Shown: one piece after another, positions 1 to 10,814 of the stretch | Numbering within the stretch: position 1 is the first letter of the stretch | How the letters are laid out: the number at the start of each line of letters is the position of its first letter | NCBI RefSeq assembly: GCF_004310295.1 | Contig: NZ_SISB01000009.1 | Location: 83,255-147,254, forward strand | Direction: 5' to 3' | DNA length: 64,000 bases | From: Pseudomonas sp. BGI-2 | Lineage (GTDB): Bacteria; Pseudomonadota; Gammaproteobacteria; Pseudomonadales; Pseudomonadaceae | Notes under the pieces: generated by a model | The model's database searches: none | What the model was told of the DNA's origin: nothing | The model's input: only the letters and a program-made list of their open reading frames with translations | Program-made: the position numbers and the translations under genes

Positions 1-2
1 TG

Positions 3-1232
<1,230 letters not shown>

Positions 1233-1248
1233 CCGCCTGCTGACACGG

Positions 1249-1278
1249 ACACCGCCTTCGGGCGGTGTTTTTGTTTGT
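1249..1278 (+). terminator. Rho-independent terminator of acnA
   Basis: Stem ACACCGCC / GGCGGTGT with a TTCG tetraloop, followed by a T-rich tract; 16 bases after the acnA stop codon. Confidence 0.9.
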
Positions 1279-1283
1279 GTCAT

Positions 1284-1385
1284 GTGGGAGCGAGCTTGCT
1301 CCGGGTGGAGTTTCGACGATGAGGCCATAACACTCAAAATCATCGTTGACTGACACTCCGCTATCGCGAGCAGGCTCACTCCTAC
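1284..1385. repeat. REP-type doublet (GTGGGAGCGAGCTTGCTC family)
   Basis: Two inverted REP arms: GTGGGAGCGAGCTTGCTC at the left and its diverged complement GAGCAGGCTCACTCCTAC at the right, about 65 bases apart. It lies between the acnA terminator and the CPBP gene. Confidence 0.8.
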
Positions 1386-1430
1386 AAGGGACCGCGGCGC
1401 CACGCAAATTTCTGGACACAAGGACTTCAC

Positions 1431-2222
1431 ATGATTGCCCTGCCATGGATCTACCTGGCCCTTCTCTCCCTCGGTTACGCCCTCGCTCTGACTTACGGCC
1501 AACTCGGCTGGCTGGCCGGCATCTCCGTCGCGCTGCTACTGGTCGCCGGTTTCGCCGTCCGCCAACAAAAGCTGCCCATCGCTCGCTTCCTAGGCCACGG
1601 CTTGTTCATCTTCCTGGCCTTGGCGCTGGCGATGCACTGGCTGCCGGGTTTCTACAACGGTCGAGGCATCGATCCGCAACGCTTCACCGATGATGCAGTG
1701 CCGTTTTCCATGTACCTGAATCAGGACAAACCCCTGATCGGCTTCTGGCTGTTACTGGTGTGCCCTTGGATTGTCGGCCGGCGCTCCCTGCGCCTTTCGG
1801 CTTATGCCACGGCACTCGCCCTGACCCTGAGCACCGTGCTGGCCTTGGGCGGCGCACTTGTGCTGGGTGTGATCAGTTGGGCACCGAAGTGGCCGGATCA
1901 AGCCGGGTTGTGGGTGCTGAACAATCTGCTGCTGGTCACGCTGGTGGAGGAAGCGCTGTTTCGCGGTTATATCCAGGGCGGTCTGAGTCGGCAGTTCAAA
2001 AACCTGCCCTACGGTGAAAACCTGGCGTTGCTGCTTGCGTCGCTGTTGTTCGGTCTGGTGCATGTGGGGGCGGGTTGGCAATGGGTGCTGCTGGCGAGTC
2101 TGGCAGGTATCGGCTATGGTCTGGCCTACCGTTTTGGCGGTTTGGGGGCGGCCATCGCCACCCATTTCGGCTTGAACCTGCTGCATTTCGCACTGTTCAC
2201 CTACCCGATGCTCGCCGGCTGA
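1431..2222 (+). CDS. CPBP family intramembrane glutamic endopeptidase (CAAX-protease-like)
   Basis: A 263-residue, highly hydrophobic protein with about seven membrane spans. The family signature is in place: an EExxxR motif in VEEALFRGYIQGG (near residue 173), a histidine in LLFGLVHVGAGW (near 209) and a histidine in HFGLNLLHF (near 244). These are the residues that form the catalytic centre in CPBP/Abi proteases such as the CAAX prenyl protease. The substrate cannot be inferred. It is a single gene between acnA and aer. Confidence 0.85.
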   Translation: MIALPWIYLALLSLGYALALTYGQLGWLAGISVALLLVAGFAVRQQKLPIARFLGHGLFIFLALALAMHWLPGFYNGRGIDPQRFTDDAVPFSMYLNQDKPLIGFWLLLVCPWIVGRRSLRLSAYATALALTLSTVLALGGALVLGVISWAPKWPDQAGLWVLNNLLLVTLVEEALFRGYIQGGLSRQFKNLPYGENLALLLASLLFGLVHVGAGWQWVLLASLAGIGYGLAYRFGGLGAAIATHFGLNLLHFALFTYPMLAG

Positions 2223-2254
2223 TGCAATGGCCGTTTTGCGACGCGCCGCTGATT

Positions 2255-2278
2255 ATTGAAAAATAATTTCAATAAAAT
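2255..2278 (+). promoter_or_regulatory. AT-rich inverted repeat and possible aer promoter
   Basis: Perfect arms ATTGAAA (2255-2261) and TTTCAAT (2267-2273) around a 5-base spacer, overlapping a -10-like TAAAAT at 2273-2278. It lies about 50 bases before the Aer start. It is longer than an ANR box and does not match one, so the binding protein is unknown. Confidence 0.4.
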
Positions 2279-2325
2279 CCTGACGCCGCCGACAACCTCT
2301 CAAAGCCTTGCGGATTGAAAAAGCC

Positions 2326-3891
2326 ATGCGTAACAACCAGCCCACCACACAACGCGAACGGACCTTCCCGGCTCAGCAACGGTTGATTTCCACCACCGAT
2401 GCCAAAGGCGTGATCACCTACTGCAACGACGCCTTTGTCGAAATCAGCGGGTTTTCCCGTGAGGAGCTGATCCGTGCGCCGCATAACCTGGTCCGTCACC
2501 CCGACGTCCCGGCCGCGGTGTTCGCGCACATGTGGGGCACACTGAAACAAGGCTTGCCATGGATGGGCATTGTCAAGAATCGCTGCAAGACCGGTGACCA
2601 CTACTGGGTTAACGCCTATGTCACTCCGGTTTTCGAAGGCAATCAGGTGATCGGTTACGAATCGGTGCGGGTCAAACCCACCGCCGAGCAGATCCGCCGT
2701 GCCGAAGCGCTCTACCAACGCATCAACCAGGGCAAGTCGGCCGTCCCTTCGACAGACAAATGGTTGCCGGTGCTTCAGGACTGGCTGCCGTTCATTCTGG
2801 TCAGCCAGCTGAGTTTCATGATCGGTGCGTCCCTCAACTCCCAGTGGGGCTTCGCCCTCGCCGCCGGTCTTTCGGTGCCGTTGGGCCTGTTGGGCCTGAG
2901 CTGGCAACAGCGTGGCCTCAAGCGCTTGCTGCGCCTGGCCGAGCAGACCACCTCCGACCCGCTGATCGCGCAGATGTACACCGACAGTCGTGGCGCTCAG
3001 GCACGCCTGGAGATGTCGATTCTCAGCCAGGAAGCGCGCCTGAAAACCTGCCTGACCCGCCTGCAGGACACCGCCGAGCACCTGACCGAGCAAGCCAAAC
3101 AGTCCGACGCCCTGGCCCACAACAGCTCCACTGGCCTGGAACGTCAACGGGTCGAAACCGAGCAAGTGGCCACCGCCGTCAATCAGATGGCCGCCACCAC
3201 CCAGGAAGTCGCTAGCCACGTACAACGTACCGCCGACGCCACCCAGGAAGCCAATCGCCTGACCGGTCGCGGCCGCGACATCGCCGGCGAAACTCGTGAA
3301 GCCATCCAGCGCTTGTCGGCGGTGGTCGGTGAAACCGGGCTGACCGTGACCCAACTGGCCAAGGACAGCGACGAAATCGGCGGCGTGGTCGATGTGATCA
3401 AAGGCATCGCCGACCAGACCAACCTGCTGGCCCTGAACGCCGCTATCGAAGCCGCGCGTGCCGGCGAGATGGGCCGTGGTTTTGCGGTGGTGGCTGACGA
3501 AGTGCGCCAACTGGCACAACGTACCAGCGAATCCACCGGGCAGATTCACGCCCTGATCGCCAAGCTCCAACAAACCGCCAGCACCGCGGTGCAAACCATG
3601 GAAGCCGGGCATCGCCAGGCGGAAGAAGGCGTGGCGCGAGTATTGGAAGCGGATCAGGCGTTGGTGGGGATCAGCGAAGCGGTGGCCAACATCACCGACA
3701 TGACCACCCAGATCGCTGCCGCGACCGAAGAGCAAAGTGCAGTCGCCGAGGAAATCAGCCGCAACATCAGCAACATCTCGCAACTGGCTGACCAGACTTC
3801 AGAACAGGCACAGCACTCGGCGTTATTGAGTGAAGAGTTGACGAAGACGGCGAATACCCAGTATTCGTTGGTGGAGCGGTTTAATCGCTGA
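2326..3891 (+). CDS. aer: Aerotaxis receptor Aer (PAS + methyl-accepting chemotaxis protein)
   Basis: Energy/oxygen taxis transducer of 521 residues. The start [18 protein letters not shown] is chosen over an upstream TTG because it is the classic Aer N-terminus. An N-terminal PAS domain (about 1-120, probably FAD-binding) is followed by a membrane segment around 155-195, then a cytoplasmic HAMP/signalling coiled coil. The kinase-control hairpin [20 protein letters not shown] lies near residue 370. It has no periplasmic ligand domain, as expected for Aer. Its nearness to the anr/cco block suits a role in finding low-oxygen niches. Confidence 0.93.
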   Translation: MRNNQPTTQRERTFPAQQRLISTTDAKGVITYCNDAFVEISGFSREELIRAPHNLVRHPDVPAAVFAHMWGTLKQGLPWMGIVKNRCKTGDHYWVNAYVTPVFEGNQVIGYESVRVKPTAEQIRRAEALYQRINQGKSAVPSTDKWLPVLQDWLPFILVSQLSFMIGASLNSQWGFALAAGLSVPLGLLGLSWQQRGLKRLLRLAEQTTSDPLIAQMYTDSRGAQARLEMSILSQEARLKTCLTRLQDTAEHLTEQAKQSDALAHNSSTGLERQRVETEQVATAVNQMAATTQEVASHVQRTADATQEANRLTGRGRDIAGETREAIQRLSAVVGETGLTVTQLAKDSDEIGGVVDVIKGIADQTNLLALNAAIEAARAGEMGRGFAVVADEVRQLAQRTSESTGQIHALIAKLQQTASTAVQTMEAGHRQAEEGVARVLEADQALVGISEAVANITDMTTQIAAATEEQSAVAEEISRNISNISQLADQTSEQAQHSALLSEELTKTANTQYSLVERFNR

Positions 3892-3907
3892 TTGATGCTG
3901 GAAACAA

Positions 3908-3942
3908 AGAACCCGGACGGCGAAAGCTTCCGGGTTTTTTAT
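3908..3942 (+). terminator. Terminator of aer
   Basis: AACCCGGA (3910-3917) pairs with TCCGGGTT (3929-3936), followed by six T; 18 bases after the aer stop codon. Confidence 0.88.
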
Positions 3943-3969
3943 TGCCAATCTGAAAGTGATGGCGCCTGT

Positions 3970-4098
3970 CAGGGCCTCTTCGCAGGCAAGTCGGATCGCC
4001 GCCCGCTCGCTCCTACAGGTTTGGTACCGTTCATCCGAGCACCGACAACCTGTAGGAGCGAGCGGGCGGCGATCCGACTTGCCCGCGAAGAGGCCCTG
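3970..4098. repeat. Long REP doublet (CGGGCGGCGATCCGACTTGCC family)
   Basis: Fifty-base inverted arms (3970-4019 and 4049-4098) with one mismatch, around a 29-base centre. It occupies the gap between the convergent aer and hydrolase genes. The arms carry a 15-base segment (GGCGGCGATCCGACT) absent from the common REP type in this window. Confidence 0.85.
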
Positions 4099-4114
4099 AT
4101 GCCCAACACAAATC

Positions 4115-4792
4115 TCATTTGAGAAATGCAGCTACCCGACTCACCGCCGAAGCCAAATGCTGCTCATGGGTAAACCCCGAAGCTTTCAATGGCTTCAAAT
4201 CATGATCCCCCGCCCCCAGCCAGAACACCTCGATACTCGGCGCCAACGTGTAAGCCTCGACCGCTTCACGATTGCCCAGCGCATCCCGCTCGCCCTGAAC
4301 AATCAACGTCCGAGTCTTGAGTCCAGCCAAATGCTCGACCCGGGGTTTCTCCGGTTTACCGACCGCGTAAAACGGATACCCCAGACATACAAGTGCATCC
4401 GCCCCCAACTCATCCGCCAGCAAACTCGCCATCCGCCCGCCCATGGACTTGCCGCCAATGGCCAAACGCCCAGTGACATGGCGTCGCACCTCCGCATACA
4501 CCTCACGCCAGCATTCCTGCAGTTTCGGCGCCGGATTCGGTGGACGGTTGCCCCCGTCAACACGCCGTTGCGCCATGTACGGAAACTCGAAGCGCAGTAC
4601 GTTGATGCCTTGATCGGCGAGGCGTGCAGCCATGTCGTTCATCCAGCCACTGTCCATCGGTGCGCCGGCACCATGGGCGAGGATCAGCGTTGCCGATGCA
4701 GGTCCTGAGGCGGCATTCCACAACCATCCGTGATCCCGCACACACTGCGCCCATTGATCCCCGTCAATACTGGCCTTGTGCTGTTTGTCCAT
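4115..4792 (-). CDS. Alpha/beta hydrolase of the KANL3/Tex30-like family
   Basis: A 225-residue single-domain hydrolase. The start [14 protein letters not shown] at 4792 is preferred because AGG stands seven bases upstream; the open frame runs 21 codons further. A nucleophile elbow GGKSMGG places Ser116, with Asp170 in VQGERDAL and His197 in GAGDHDLK completing the triad. [12 protein letters not shown] forms the oxyanion-side loop. It has no signal peptide, so it is cytoplasmic. The substrate is unknown. It diverges from the first ccoN, and its codons 9-13 contain that operon's ANR box. Confidence 0.85.
   Translation of the reverse strand: MDKQHKASIDGDQWAQCVRDHGWLWNAASGPASATLILAHGAGAPMDSGWMNDMAARLADQGINVLRFEFPYMAQRRVDGGNRPPNPAPKLQECWREVYAEVRRHVTGRLAIGGKSMGGRMASLLADELGADALVCLGYPFYAVGKPEKPRVEHLAGLKTRTLIVQGERDALGNREAVEAYTLAPSIEVFWLGAGDHDLKPLKASGFTHEQHLASAVSRVAAFLK
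4754..4767 (+). promoter_or_regulatory. ANR/FNR box for the first cco operon
   Basis: TTGAT-CCCC-GTCAA matches the FNR/ANR consensus TTGAT-N4-ATCAA at nine of ten positions. A class II site centred at -41.5 would put the transcript start near 4802, leaving a 90-base leader before ccoN at 4892. The site sits inside the divergent hydrolase gene and encodes its residues IDGDQ. Confidence 0.75.
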
Positions 4793-4891
4793 GCTTGCCT
4801 CGCTTTTAGTCTGCCTATAACTCCAGGCGAAGGACGCGCTGCCTTTTTGTTGCAAGCGTGCTCACTTCGGCTGAACCGTGGATGGGGAACC

Positions 4892-6316
4892 ATGAACACT
4901 TCTATCAGTACCGCCTACAACTACAAGGTGGTCCGCCAATTCGCCATTATGACGGTGGTGTGGGGCATCGTCGGCATGGGGCTCGGGGTTTTTCTCGCGG
5001 CTCAATTGGTCTGGCCTGAACTCAACTTCGATTTACCGTGGACCAGTTTCGGCCGCTTGCGCCCGCTGCACACCAACGCAGTGATCTTCGCCTTCGGCGG
5101 TTGCGCCCTGTTCGCCAGTTCGTTCTATTCGGTGCAACGCACCTGCCAAACGCAACTGTTCGCACCGAAAATCGCCGCGTTCTGCTTCTGGGGCTGGCAA
5201 GTGGTGATCCTGCTGGCGGCCATCAGCTTGCCGCTGGGTTACACCAGCTCCAAGGAATACGCCGAGCTGGAATGGCCGATCGACATTTTGATCACCATCG
5301 TCTGGGTCGCCTACGCCGTGGTGTTCTTCGGCACGCTGGCGAATCGCAAGACCAAGCACATCTACGTCGGCAACTGGTTCTTCGGTGCATTCATCATCAC
5401 CGTGGCGATTCTGCACATCGTCAACAACCTTGAGCTGCCGGTGAGTTTCACCAAGTCCTACTCGGTGTACGCGGGTGCGACCGATGCCATGGTTCAGTGG
5501 TGGTACGGACACAACGCCGTAGGCTTTTTCCTCACCGCCGGTTTTCTCGGGATGATGTACTACTTCGTGCCGAAACAGGCCGAGCGTCCGGTGTATTCCT
5601 ATCGCTTGTCGATCGTGCACTTCTGGGCGCTGATCACCCTGTACATCTGGGCCGGCCCGCACCATTTGCACTACACCGCGTTGCCGGACTGGGCGCAGTC
5701 GCTGGGCATGGTGATGTCGCTGATCCTGCTGGCGCCAAGCTGGGGCGGGATGATTAACGGGATGATGACCCTCTCGGGCGCCTGGCATAAGTTGCGCAGC
5801 GACCCGATCCTGCGCTTCCTCGTGGTATCGCTGGCTTTCTACGGCATGTCGACCTTTGAAGGGCCGATGATGGCGATCAAGACGGTCAACGCCCTCTCCC
5901 ACTACACCGACTGGACCATCGGCCACGTTCACGCCGGGGCACTCGGCTGGGTCGCGATGATTTCCATCGGCGCGCTGTACCACATGATCCCGAAAATCTT
6001 CGGTCGCCCGCAGATGCACAGCATCGGCCTGATCAACGCGCACTTCTGGCTCGCCACCATCGGCACCGTGCTGTACATCGCGTCCATGTGGGTCAACGGC
6101 ATCGCCCAGGGCCTGATGTGGCGTGCAGTCAACGAAGACGGCACGCTGACCTACTCCTTCGTCGAAACCCTGGTGGCCAGCCACCCAGGCTTCGTCGTGC
6201 GGCTGGTGGGCGGTGCGATCTTCCTCAGCGGCATGTTCCTGATGGCTTACAACACCTGGCGCACCGTGCGGGCCTCGCAGCCTGCCGAAGTCGCCGCTGC
6301 CGCGCAGATGGCCTGA
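4892..6316 (+). CDS. ccoN: cbb3-type cytochrome c oxidase subunit I, first copy
   Basis: Catalytic subunit of the high-affinity cbb3 oxidase in the inner membrane: it reduces O2 to water and pumps protons. It has 474 residues and 12 predicted spans. His60 (LRPLHTN) is a haem b ligand. The CuB histidines are in WWYGHNAVG and GPHHLHYT, and the haem b3/b ligands are in [10 protein letters not shown]. The start is [17 protein letters not shown]; the open frame upstream is not conserved. First gene of ccoNOQP. By recalled order it matches the P. aeruginosa ANR-induced cbb3-2 operon, and an ANR box lies 125 bases upstream. Confidence 0.97.
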   Translation: MNTSISTAYNYKVVRQFAIMTVVWGIVGMGLGVFLAAQLVWPELNFDLPWTSFGRLRPLHTNAVIFAFGGCALFASSFYSVQRTCQTQLFAPKIAAFCFWGWQVVILLAAISLPLGYTSSKEYAELEWPIDILITIVWVAYAVVFFGTLANRKTKHIYVGNWFFGAFIITVAILHIVNNLELPVSFTKSYSVYAGATDAMVQWWYGHNAVGFFLTAGFLGMMYYFVPKQAERPVYSYRLSIVHFWALITLYIWAGPHHLHYTALPDWAQSLGMVMSLILLAPSWGGMINGMMTLSGAWHKLRSDPILRFLVVSLAFYGMSTFEGPMMAIKTVNALSHYTDWTIGHVHAGALGWVAMISIGALYHMIPKIFGRPQMHSIGLINAHFWLATIGTVLYIASMWVNGIAQGLMWRAVNEDGTLTYSFVETLVASHPGFVVRLVGGAIFLSGMFLMAYNTWRTVRASQPAEVAAAAQMA

Positions 6317-6326
6317 GGAGTCCGCC

Positions 6327-6935
6327 ATGAAACACGAAACAATCGAGAAAAACGTCGGCCTGCTGATGCTGCTGATGGTCCTGGCCGTGAGCATCGGCGG
6401 TCTGACCCAGATCGTCCCGCTGTTCTTCCAGGACGTGACCAATAAACCGGTGGAAGGCATGAAACCCTACACCGCGCTGCAACTGGAAGGTCGCGACATC
6501 TACATCCGTGAAGGCTGCGTGCAGTGCCACTCGCAGATGATCCGCCCGTTTCGCGCCGAAACCGAACGTTACGGGCACTACTCGGTGGCGGGCGAGAGCG
6601 TCTGGGATCACCCGTTCCTCTGGGGCTCCAAACGCACCGGTCCGGACCTGGCCCGGGTCGGCGGGCGCTACTCGGATGACTGGCACCGTGCGCACTTGTA
6701 CAACCCGCGCAACGTGGTACCGGAATCGAAGATGCCGGCCTACCCATGGCTGGTCACCCAACCGGTGGACAGCAGCAGCACCGAAACCAAGCTCAAGGTC
6801 ATGCGCACCCTCGGCGTGCCGTACACCGACGACGACATCAGCGGCGCGGTGTCCAGCATCAAGGGCAAGACTGAAATGGACGCCCTGGTTTCTTACCTGC
6901 AAGTGCTCGGCACTGCGATCAAGAGCAAGAGGTGA
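6327..6935 (+). CDS. ccoO: cbb3 oxidase subunit II, mono-haem cytochrome c, first copy
   Basis: Membrane-anchored cytochrome c subunit of 202 residues that passes electrons from CcoP to CcoN. It has an N-terminal membrane anchor (residues 10-33) and one haem c site, CVQCH at 64-68, followed by the family block [16 protein letters not shown] clear GAGG ribosome site precedes the ATG, and the gap from ccoN is 10 bases. Confidence 0.97.
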   Translation: MKHETIEKNVGLLMLLMVLAVSIGGLTQIVPLFFQDVTNKPVEGMKPYTALQLEGRDIYIREGCVQCHSQMIRPFRAETERYGHYSVAGESVWDHPFLWGSKRTGPDLARVGGRYSDDWHRAHLYNPRNVVPESKMPAYPWLVTQPVDSSSTETKLKVMRTLGVPYTDDDISGAVSSIKGKTEMDALVSYLQVLGTAIKSKR

Positions 6936-6938
6936 GCC

Positions 6939-7139
6939 ATGGTCTTTGAAATGAGCACGGGCCTGATCCGCGGCCTCGGCACTGTCGTGGTGTTCGTGGC
7001 ATTCGTCGGCCTGACCCTGTGGGTGTTCAACAGCAAGCGCGGCCCGGAATTCGCCGAAGCGCGCCTGCTGCCGTTCGCCGACGAACCACAACCCGACAGC
7101 ACCCAAGAACCCGCAACAACAAGGAGTACCCGGCCATGA
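6939..7139 (+). CDS. ccoQ: cbb3 oxidase small subunit CcoQ, first copy
   Basis: A 66-residue single-span protein ([22 protein letters not shown]) of the CcoQ/FixQ family, thought to stabilise the complex. The stop codon overlaps the ccoP start as ATGA. A second in-frame ATG four codons in (MSTGLIRG) is also possible as the start. Confidence 0.92.
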   Translation: MVFEMSTGLIRGLGTVVVFVAFVGLTLWVFNSKRGPEFAEARLLPFADEPQPDSTQEPATTRSTRP

Positions 7140-8089
7140 CCACCTTCTGGAGTACGTGGATCTGCGTACTGACCATCGGCAGCCTGATCGGCCTGACCTG
7201 GCTGCTGATCGGCACCCGCAAGGGCGAAACCAAGGGCAGCGTCGACCAGACCATGGGCCACAGCTTCGACGGCATCGAGGAGTACGACAATCCGCTGCCG
7301 CAGTGGTGGTTCATGCTGTTCGCCGGCACGCTGGTGTTTGCCGTGGGTTACCTGATCCTTTATCCGGGCCTGGGCAACTGGAAAGGCGTCCTGCCGGGTT
7401 ACGAGGACGGCTGGACGGGCGTCCACGAATGGGAAAAGGAGATGAACAAGGCGGACGCGAAGTTCGGACCGATCTTCGCCAAATTCGCCGCCATGCCCGT
7501 TGAAGAAGTGGCCAAGGACCCGCAAGCGCTGAAAATGGGTGGTCGCCTGTTCGCGTCCAACTGCTCGGTGTGCCACGGCTCGGATGCCAAGGGTGCCTTC
7601 GGCTTCCCGAACCTGGCCGACAGCAACTGGCGCTGGGGCGGTGATGCCGAGATGATCAAGACCACGATCATGGGTGGTCGCGTAGCGGCAATGCCGGCTT
7701 GGGGTGAAATCCTCGGTGATGCCGGCGTGAAAAACGTTGCCGCGTATGTGCGTCATGAATTGGCCGGCCTGCCACTGCCCGCGGACAGCACCGCCGATCT
7801 GCAAGCCGGACAGCAAGCGTTCAGCACCACCTGCGTAGCCTGTCATGGGGCAAACGGCCAGGGCACTGAAGCCATGGGGGCGCCGAATCTGACGCAACCG
7901 GCCGGATTCATTTACGGAACCAGCCTGGCGCAATTGCAACAGACCATTCGTCATGGCCGTCAGGGTCATATGCCAGCGCAGAACGAATTGCTCGGCAACG
8001 ACAAGGTGCAACTGCTGGCCGCTTACGTCTACAGCTTGTCTCACGGTTTGAGCACCGAGCGTTTGCAAGCTGAAGGCAAACGCGAATAA
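7136..8089 (+). CDS. ccoP: cbb3 oxidase subunit III, di-haem cytochrome c, first copy
   Basis: Entry point for electrons into the oxidase, 317 residues. Two N-terminal membrane spans (about 5-25 and 58-77) are followed by two periplasmic cytochrome c domains with CSVCH (143-147) and CVACH (233-237). The start [12 protein letters not shown] overlaps ccoQ by four bases; the open frame upstream lies inside ccoQ. It lacks a 14-residue stretch that the second copy has after LLPGY. Confidence 0.97.
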   Translation: MTTFWSTWICVLTIGSLIGLTWLLIGTRKGETKGSVDQTMGHSFDGIEEYDNPLPQWWFMLFAGTLVFAVGYLILYPGLGNWKGVLPGYEDGWTGVHEWEKEMNKADAKFGPIFAKFAAMPVEEVAKDPQALKMGGRLFASNCSVCHGSDAKGAFGFPNLADSNWRWGGDAEMIKTTIMGGRVAAMPAWGEILGDAGVKNVAAYVRHELAGLPLPADSTADLQAGQQAFSTTCVACHGANGQGTEAMGAPNLTQPAGFIYGTSLAQLQQTIRHGRQGHMPAQNELLGNDKVQLLAAYVYSLSHGLSTERLQAEGKRE

Positions 8090-8104
8090 ATCTCGACCGC
8101 TCTA

Positions 8105-8132
8105 CTGCCGCATTCTCCCGGATGCGGCAGTT
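8105..8132 (+). terminator. Probable terminator or attenuator after the first cco operon
   Basis: CTGCCGCAT (8105-8113) pairs with ATGCGGCAG (8122-8130) around an 8-base loop. Only two T follow, so termination may be weak or factor-dependent. Confidence 0.5.
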
Positions 8133-8473
8133 CCCTGCCTCTTTGCGACCAAGTGTCGCACCCCTCCGATGGTCCTCCTTTCGGTTCACCACATTCGGGT
8201 CTAAGCTTGCTTCGATGCGGACTGGCATGAGCCGGTTCCAGGTCGACCCAACCCGATGTGTTCGACAAATCTGCTCGATGACAAGCCGCAAAGGCTGGTA
8301 GATACCGGCTGTCATGCCAATTGCCATCGGTCACCTGCTCGTTGTGTTTGAACACACCCCGTAACAACTGACCTGACCCCCTCACCCTTTTCGTTCGCTG
8401 CGACGTTTTGTCCTAGGCCGATTTTGTCCTTACGCGGCGCATGGAAAGGCCGCAGAATCAGCTTTTGAAAGCA

Positions 8474-8487
8474 TTGACCCAGGTCAT
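8474..8487 (+). promoter_or_regulatory. Degenerate ANR-like box before the second cco operon
   Basis: TTGAC-CCAG-GTCAT keeps the dyad with one break and matches the ANR consensus at seven of ten positions. A class II start would fall near 8522, with TACATA (8515-8520) nearby as a poor -10. It is weaker than the box before the first operon. This fits the recalled P. aeruginosa arrangement, where the matching cbb3-1 operon is largely constitutive. Confidence 0.4.
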
Positions 8488-8572
8488 GGCGCGTTGCAAT
8501 GACCCCCCGCTTTCTACATACTTGCGGCCGATTTTTACTCCTAATAAAACACCCAAACCGTGGAACCTTAGA

Positions 8573-10015
8573 ATGAGCACAGCAATCAGTCCGACTGCTT
8601 ATAACTATAAGGTAGTCCGCCAGTTCGCCATCATGACGGTGGTCTGGGGGATCCTTGGCATGGGGCTTGGTGTCTTCATCGCCTCACAGCTTGTATGGCC
8701 GGAATTGAACTTCGGTCTGCCGTGGACGACTTTTGGACGCTTACGCCCGTTGCACACCAACCTGGTGATTTTCGCCTTCGGTGGTTGTGCTCTGTTTGCC
8801 ACTTCTTATTACGTCGTGCAGCGAACCTGCCAAACGCGACTGATTTCCGACAGCCTCGCCGCCTTCACCTTCTGGGGATGGCAAGCGGTGATCGTCGGCG
8901 CGATCATTACCTTGCCGCTGGGTTACACCACCACCAAGGAATACGCGGAACTGGAATGGCCCCTGGCTATTCTGCTGGCCATCGTCTGGGTGTCCTACGG
9001 TCTGGTGTTCTTCGGCACCATCACCAAGCGCAACACCAAACATATCTATGTGGGTAACTGGTTCTACGGTGCCTTCATCGTCGTGACGGCGATGCTGCAC
9101 ATCGTCAACCACGCGTCCCTGCCGGTCAGCTTCTTCAAGTCCTACTCGGCCTACGCCGGTGCGACTGACGCGATGATACAGTGGTGGTACGGCCACAACG
9201 CGGTCGGTTTCTTCCTGACCACCGGCTTCCTGGGGATGATGTACTACTTCGTTCCGAAGCAGGCCGAGCGTCCGATCTACTCCTACCGCCTGTCGATCGT
9301 GCACTTCTGGGCGCTGATCACCCTGTACATCTGGGCCGGTCCGCACCACCTGCACTACACCGCCCTGCCGGACTGGGCTCAGTCCCTGGGCATGGCGATG
9401 TCGATCATCCTGCTGGCTCCGAGCTGGGGCGGCATGATCAACGGCATGATGACCCTGTCGGGCGCCTGGCATAAGCTGCGCACCGACCCGATCCTGCGCT
9501 TCCTCGTGGTATCGCTCGCGTTCTACGGCATGTCGACCTTCGAAGGTCCGATGATGGCCATCAAGACCGTCAACTCGCTGTCGCACTACACCGACTGGAC
9601 CATCGGCCACGTACACGCCGGTGCCTTGGGTTGGGTTGCGATGATCTCGATCGGCGCCATTTACCACATGATCCCGAAATTGTTTGGTCGCGCGCAGATG
9701 CACAGCATCGGCCTGATCAACACGCACTTCTGGCTCGCGACCATCGGTACCGTTCTGTACATCGCTTCGATGTGGGTCAACGGCATCACCCAGGGTCTGA
9801 TGTGGCGTGCAATCAACGACGACGGCACCCTCACCTACTCGTTCGTCGAAGCCCTGCAAGCCAGCCACCCTGGCTTCATCGTTCGCGCCTTGGGCGGTGC
9901 GTTCTTTGCCAGCGGCATGCTGTTCATGGCCTACAACGTATGGCGCACCGTACGTGCCTCGAACCCGGCTGAAGCCGAAGCAGCCGCTCAGATTGCTGTA
10001 GTTGGAGCTCACTGA
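8573..10015 (+). CDS. ccoN: cbb3-type cytochrome c oxidase subunit I, second copy
   Basis: A 480-residue paralogue of the first CcoN with all haem and CuB histidines kept ([34 protein letters not shown]). The start is [18 protein letters not shown]. Only a weak ribosome site is visible. The two copies are almost identical through the catalytic core and differ mainly around residues 105-240 and at the ends. It heads the second ccoNOQP operon, the positional match of P. aeruginosa cbb3-1. Confidence 0.97.
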   Translation: MSTAISPTAYNYKVVRQFAIMTVVWGILGMGLGVFIASQLVWPELNFGLPWTTFGRLRPLHTNLVIFAFGGCALFATSYYVVQRTCQTRLISDSLAAFTFWGWQAVIVGAIITLPLGYTTTKEYAELEWPLAILLAIVWVSYGLVFFGTITKRNTKHIYVGNWFYGAFIVVTAMLHIVNHASLPVSFFKSYSAYAGATDAMIQWWYGHNAVGFFLTTGFLGMMYYFVPKQAERPIYSYRLSIVHFWALITLYIWAGPHHLHYTALPDWAQSLGMAMSIILLAPSWGGMINGMMTLSGAWHKLRTDPILRFLVVSLAFYGMSTFEGPMMAIKTVNSLSHYTDWTIGHVHAGALGWVAMISIGAIYHMIPKLFGRAQMHSIGLINTHFWLATIGTVLYIASMWVNGITQGLMWRAINDDGTLTYSFVEALQASHPGFIVRALGGAFFASGMLFMAYNVWRTVRASNPAEAEAAAQIAVVGAH

Positions 10016-10623
10016 TGAAGCATGAAGCAGTCGAGAAGAACATTGGCCTGCTGGCCTTCTTCATGGTTATCGCCGTCAGCATCGGCGGCCTGACCCAGAT
10101 CGTTCCGCTGTTTTTCCAGGACGTCACCAACAAGCCGGTCGAAGGCATGAAGCCTCGTACCGCCCTTGAAGTCGAAGGACGTGACGTCTATATCGCCAAC
10201 GGTTGCGTCGGCTGCCACTCGCAGATGATCCGCCCGTTCCGCGCTGAAACCGAACGTTACGGCCACTATTCGGTTGCCGGTGAAAGCGTCTGGGACCACC
10301 CGTTCCTGTGGGGCTCCAAGCGCACCGGTCCGGACCTGGCCCGTGTCGGCGGTCGTTACTCCGATGACTGGCAGCGTGCGCACTTATACAACCCGCGCAA
10401 CGTGGTGCCTGAGTCGAAAATGCCGGCCTACCCGTTCCTCGTGGAAAACAAGCTCGACGGCAAAGACACCGCCAAGAAACTGGAAGTCTTGCGCACGCTC
10501 GGCGTCCCTTACACCGACGAAGACATCGCCGGTGCCAAGGATGCTGTGAAGGGCAAAACCGAAATGGACGCGCTGGTGGCCTATCTGCAAGGCCTGGGCA
10601 CCATCATCAAAAGCAAACGGTGA
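10015..10623 (+). CDS. ccoO: cbb3 oxidase subunit II, second copy
   Basis: A 202-residue mono-haem cytochrome c with CVGCH at 64-68 and the block [15 protein letters not shown]. The start overlaps the ccoN stop (TGATG), pointing to translational coupling. It differs from the first copy mostly in the last 60 residues and at one haem-loop residue (CVGCH for CVQCH). Confidence 0.97.
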   Translation: MKHEAVEKNIGLLAFFMVIAVSIGGLTQIVPLFFQDVTNKPVEGMKPRTALEVEGRDVYIANGCVGCHSQMIRPFRAETERYGHYSVAGESVWDHPFLWGSKRTGPDLARVGGRYSDDWQRAHLYNPRNVVPESKMPAYPFLVENKLDGKDTAKKLEVLRTLGVPYTDEDIAGAKDAVKGKTEMDALVAYLQGLGTIIKSKR

Positions 10624-10628
10624 TTTAG

Positions 10629-10814
10629 ATGGATATCGGGATGATTCGTGGCCTGGGCACCGTTGTTGTGATGGTGGCCTTCATCGGACTGGCGCTGTGG
10701 GTGTTCAGCCCCAAGCGCAAGTCGGAGTTTGAAGACGCGACCTTGCTGCCTTTCGCGGATGATCCCGAAGCCATCAAGCACGTCGAGCAAGCTTCTAGGA
10801 GTAACAAAGAATGA
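10629..10814 (+). CDS. ccoQ: cbb3 oxidase small subunit CcoQ, second copy
   Basis: A 61-residue single-span protein ([20 protein letters not shown]) of the CcoQ family. It overlaps the ccoP start by ATGA, as in the first operon. The C-terminal tail differs from the first copy after LLPFADD. Confidence 0.92.
   Translation: MDIGMIRGLGTVVVMVAFIGLALWVFSPKRKSEFEDATLLPFADDPEAIKHVEQASRSNKE

Larger units (their letters stand above)
8090..8572. other. 483-base gap between the two cco operons
   Basis: Contains a GC-rich hairpin (8105-8130), the word GTCGCACCC at 8155-8163 in a 21-base segment also found before ccoG, a TGTGTT-TG-AACACA inverted repeat (8343-8356), and a weak ANR-like site (8474-8487). 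A minus-strand open frame (8041-8385) runs through it but overlaps the end of ccoP and has no family I recognise. No convincing gene was seen. Confidence 0.6.

Noticed and set aside
1346..1693. Small frames made of REP sequence (also 4624-4809, 22796-23053, 57385-57500)
   Set aside because: They arise from the palindromes and have no conserved protein features.
4730..4891. N-terminal extension of the first CcoN
   Set aside because: Runs through the divergent hydrolase start and promoter; conserved CcoN begins at 4892.
8041..8385. Minus-strand frame in the gap between cco operons
   Set aside because: Overlaps ccoP, no recognised domain, no good ribosome site; kept only as a finding to check.
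8474..8487. Strong ANR control of the second cco operon
   Set aside because: The site matches at seven of ten positions only and lacks a good -10 at the right place; retained as a weak regulatory feature.
8741..10012. Long minus-strand frames opposite ccoN (also 5033-6460)
   Set aside because: Both copies of ccoN give similar shadow frames because the coding strand is conserved; no ribosome site or protein motifs.
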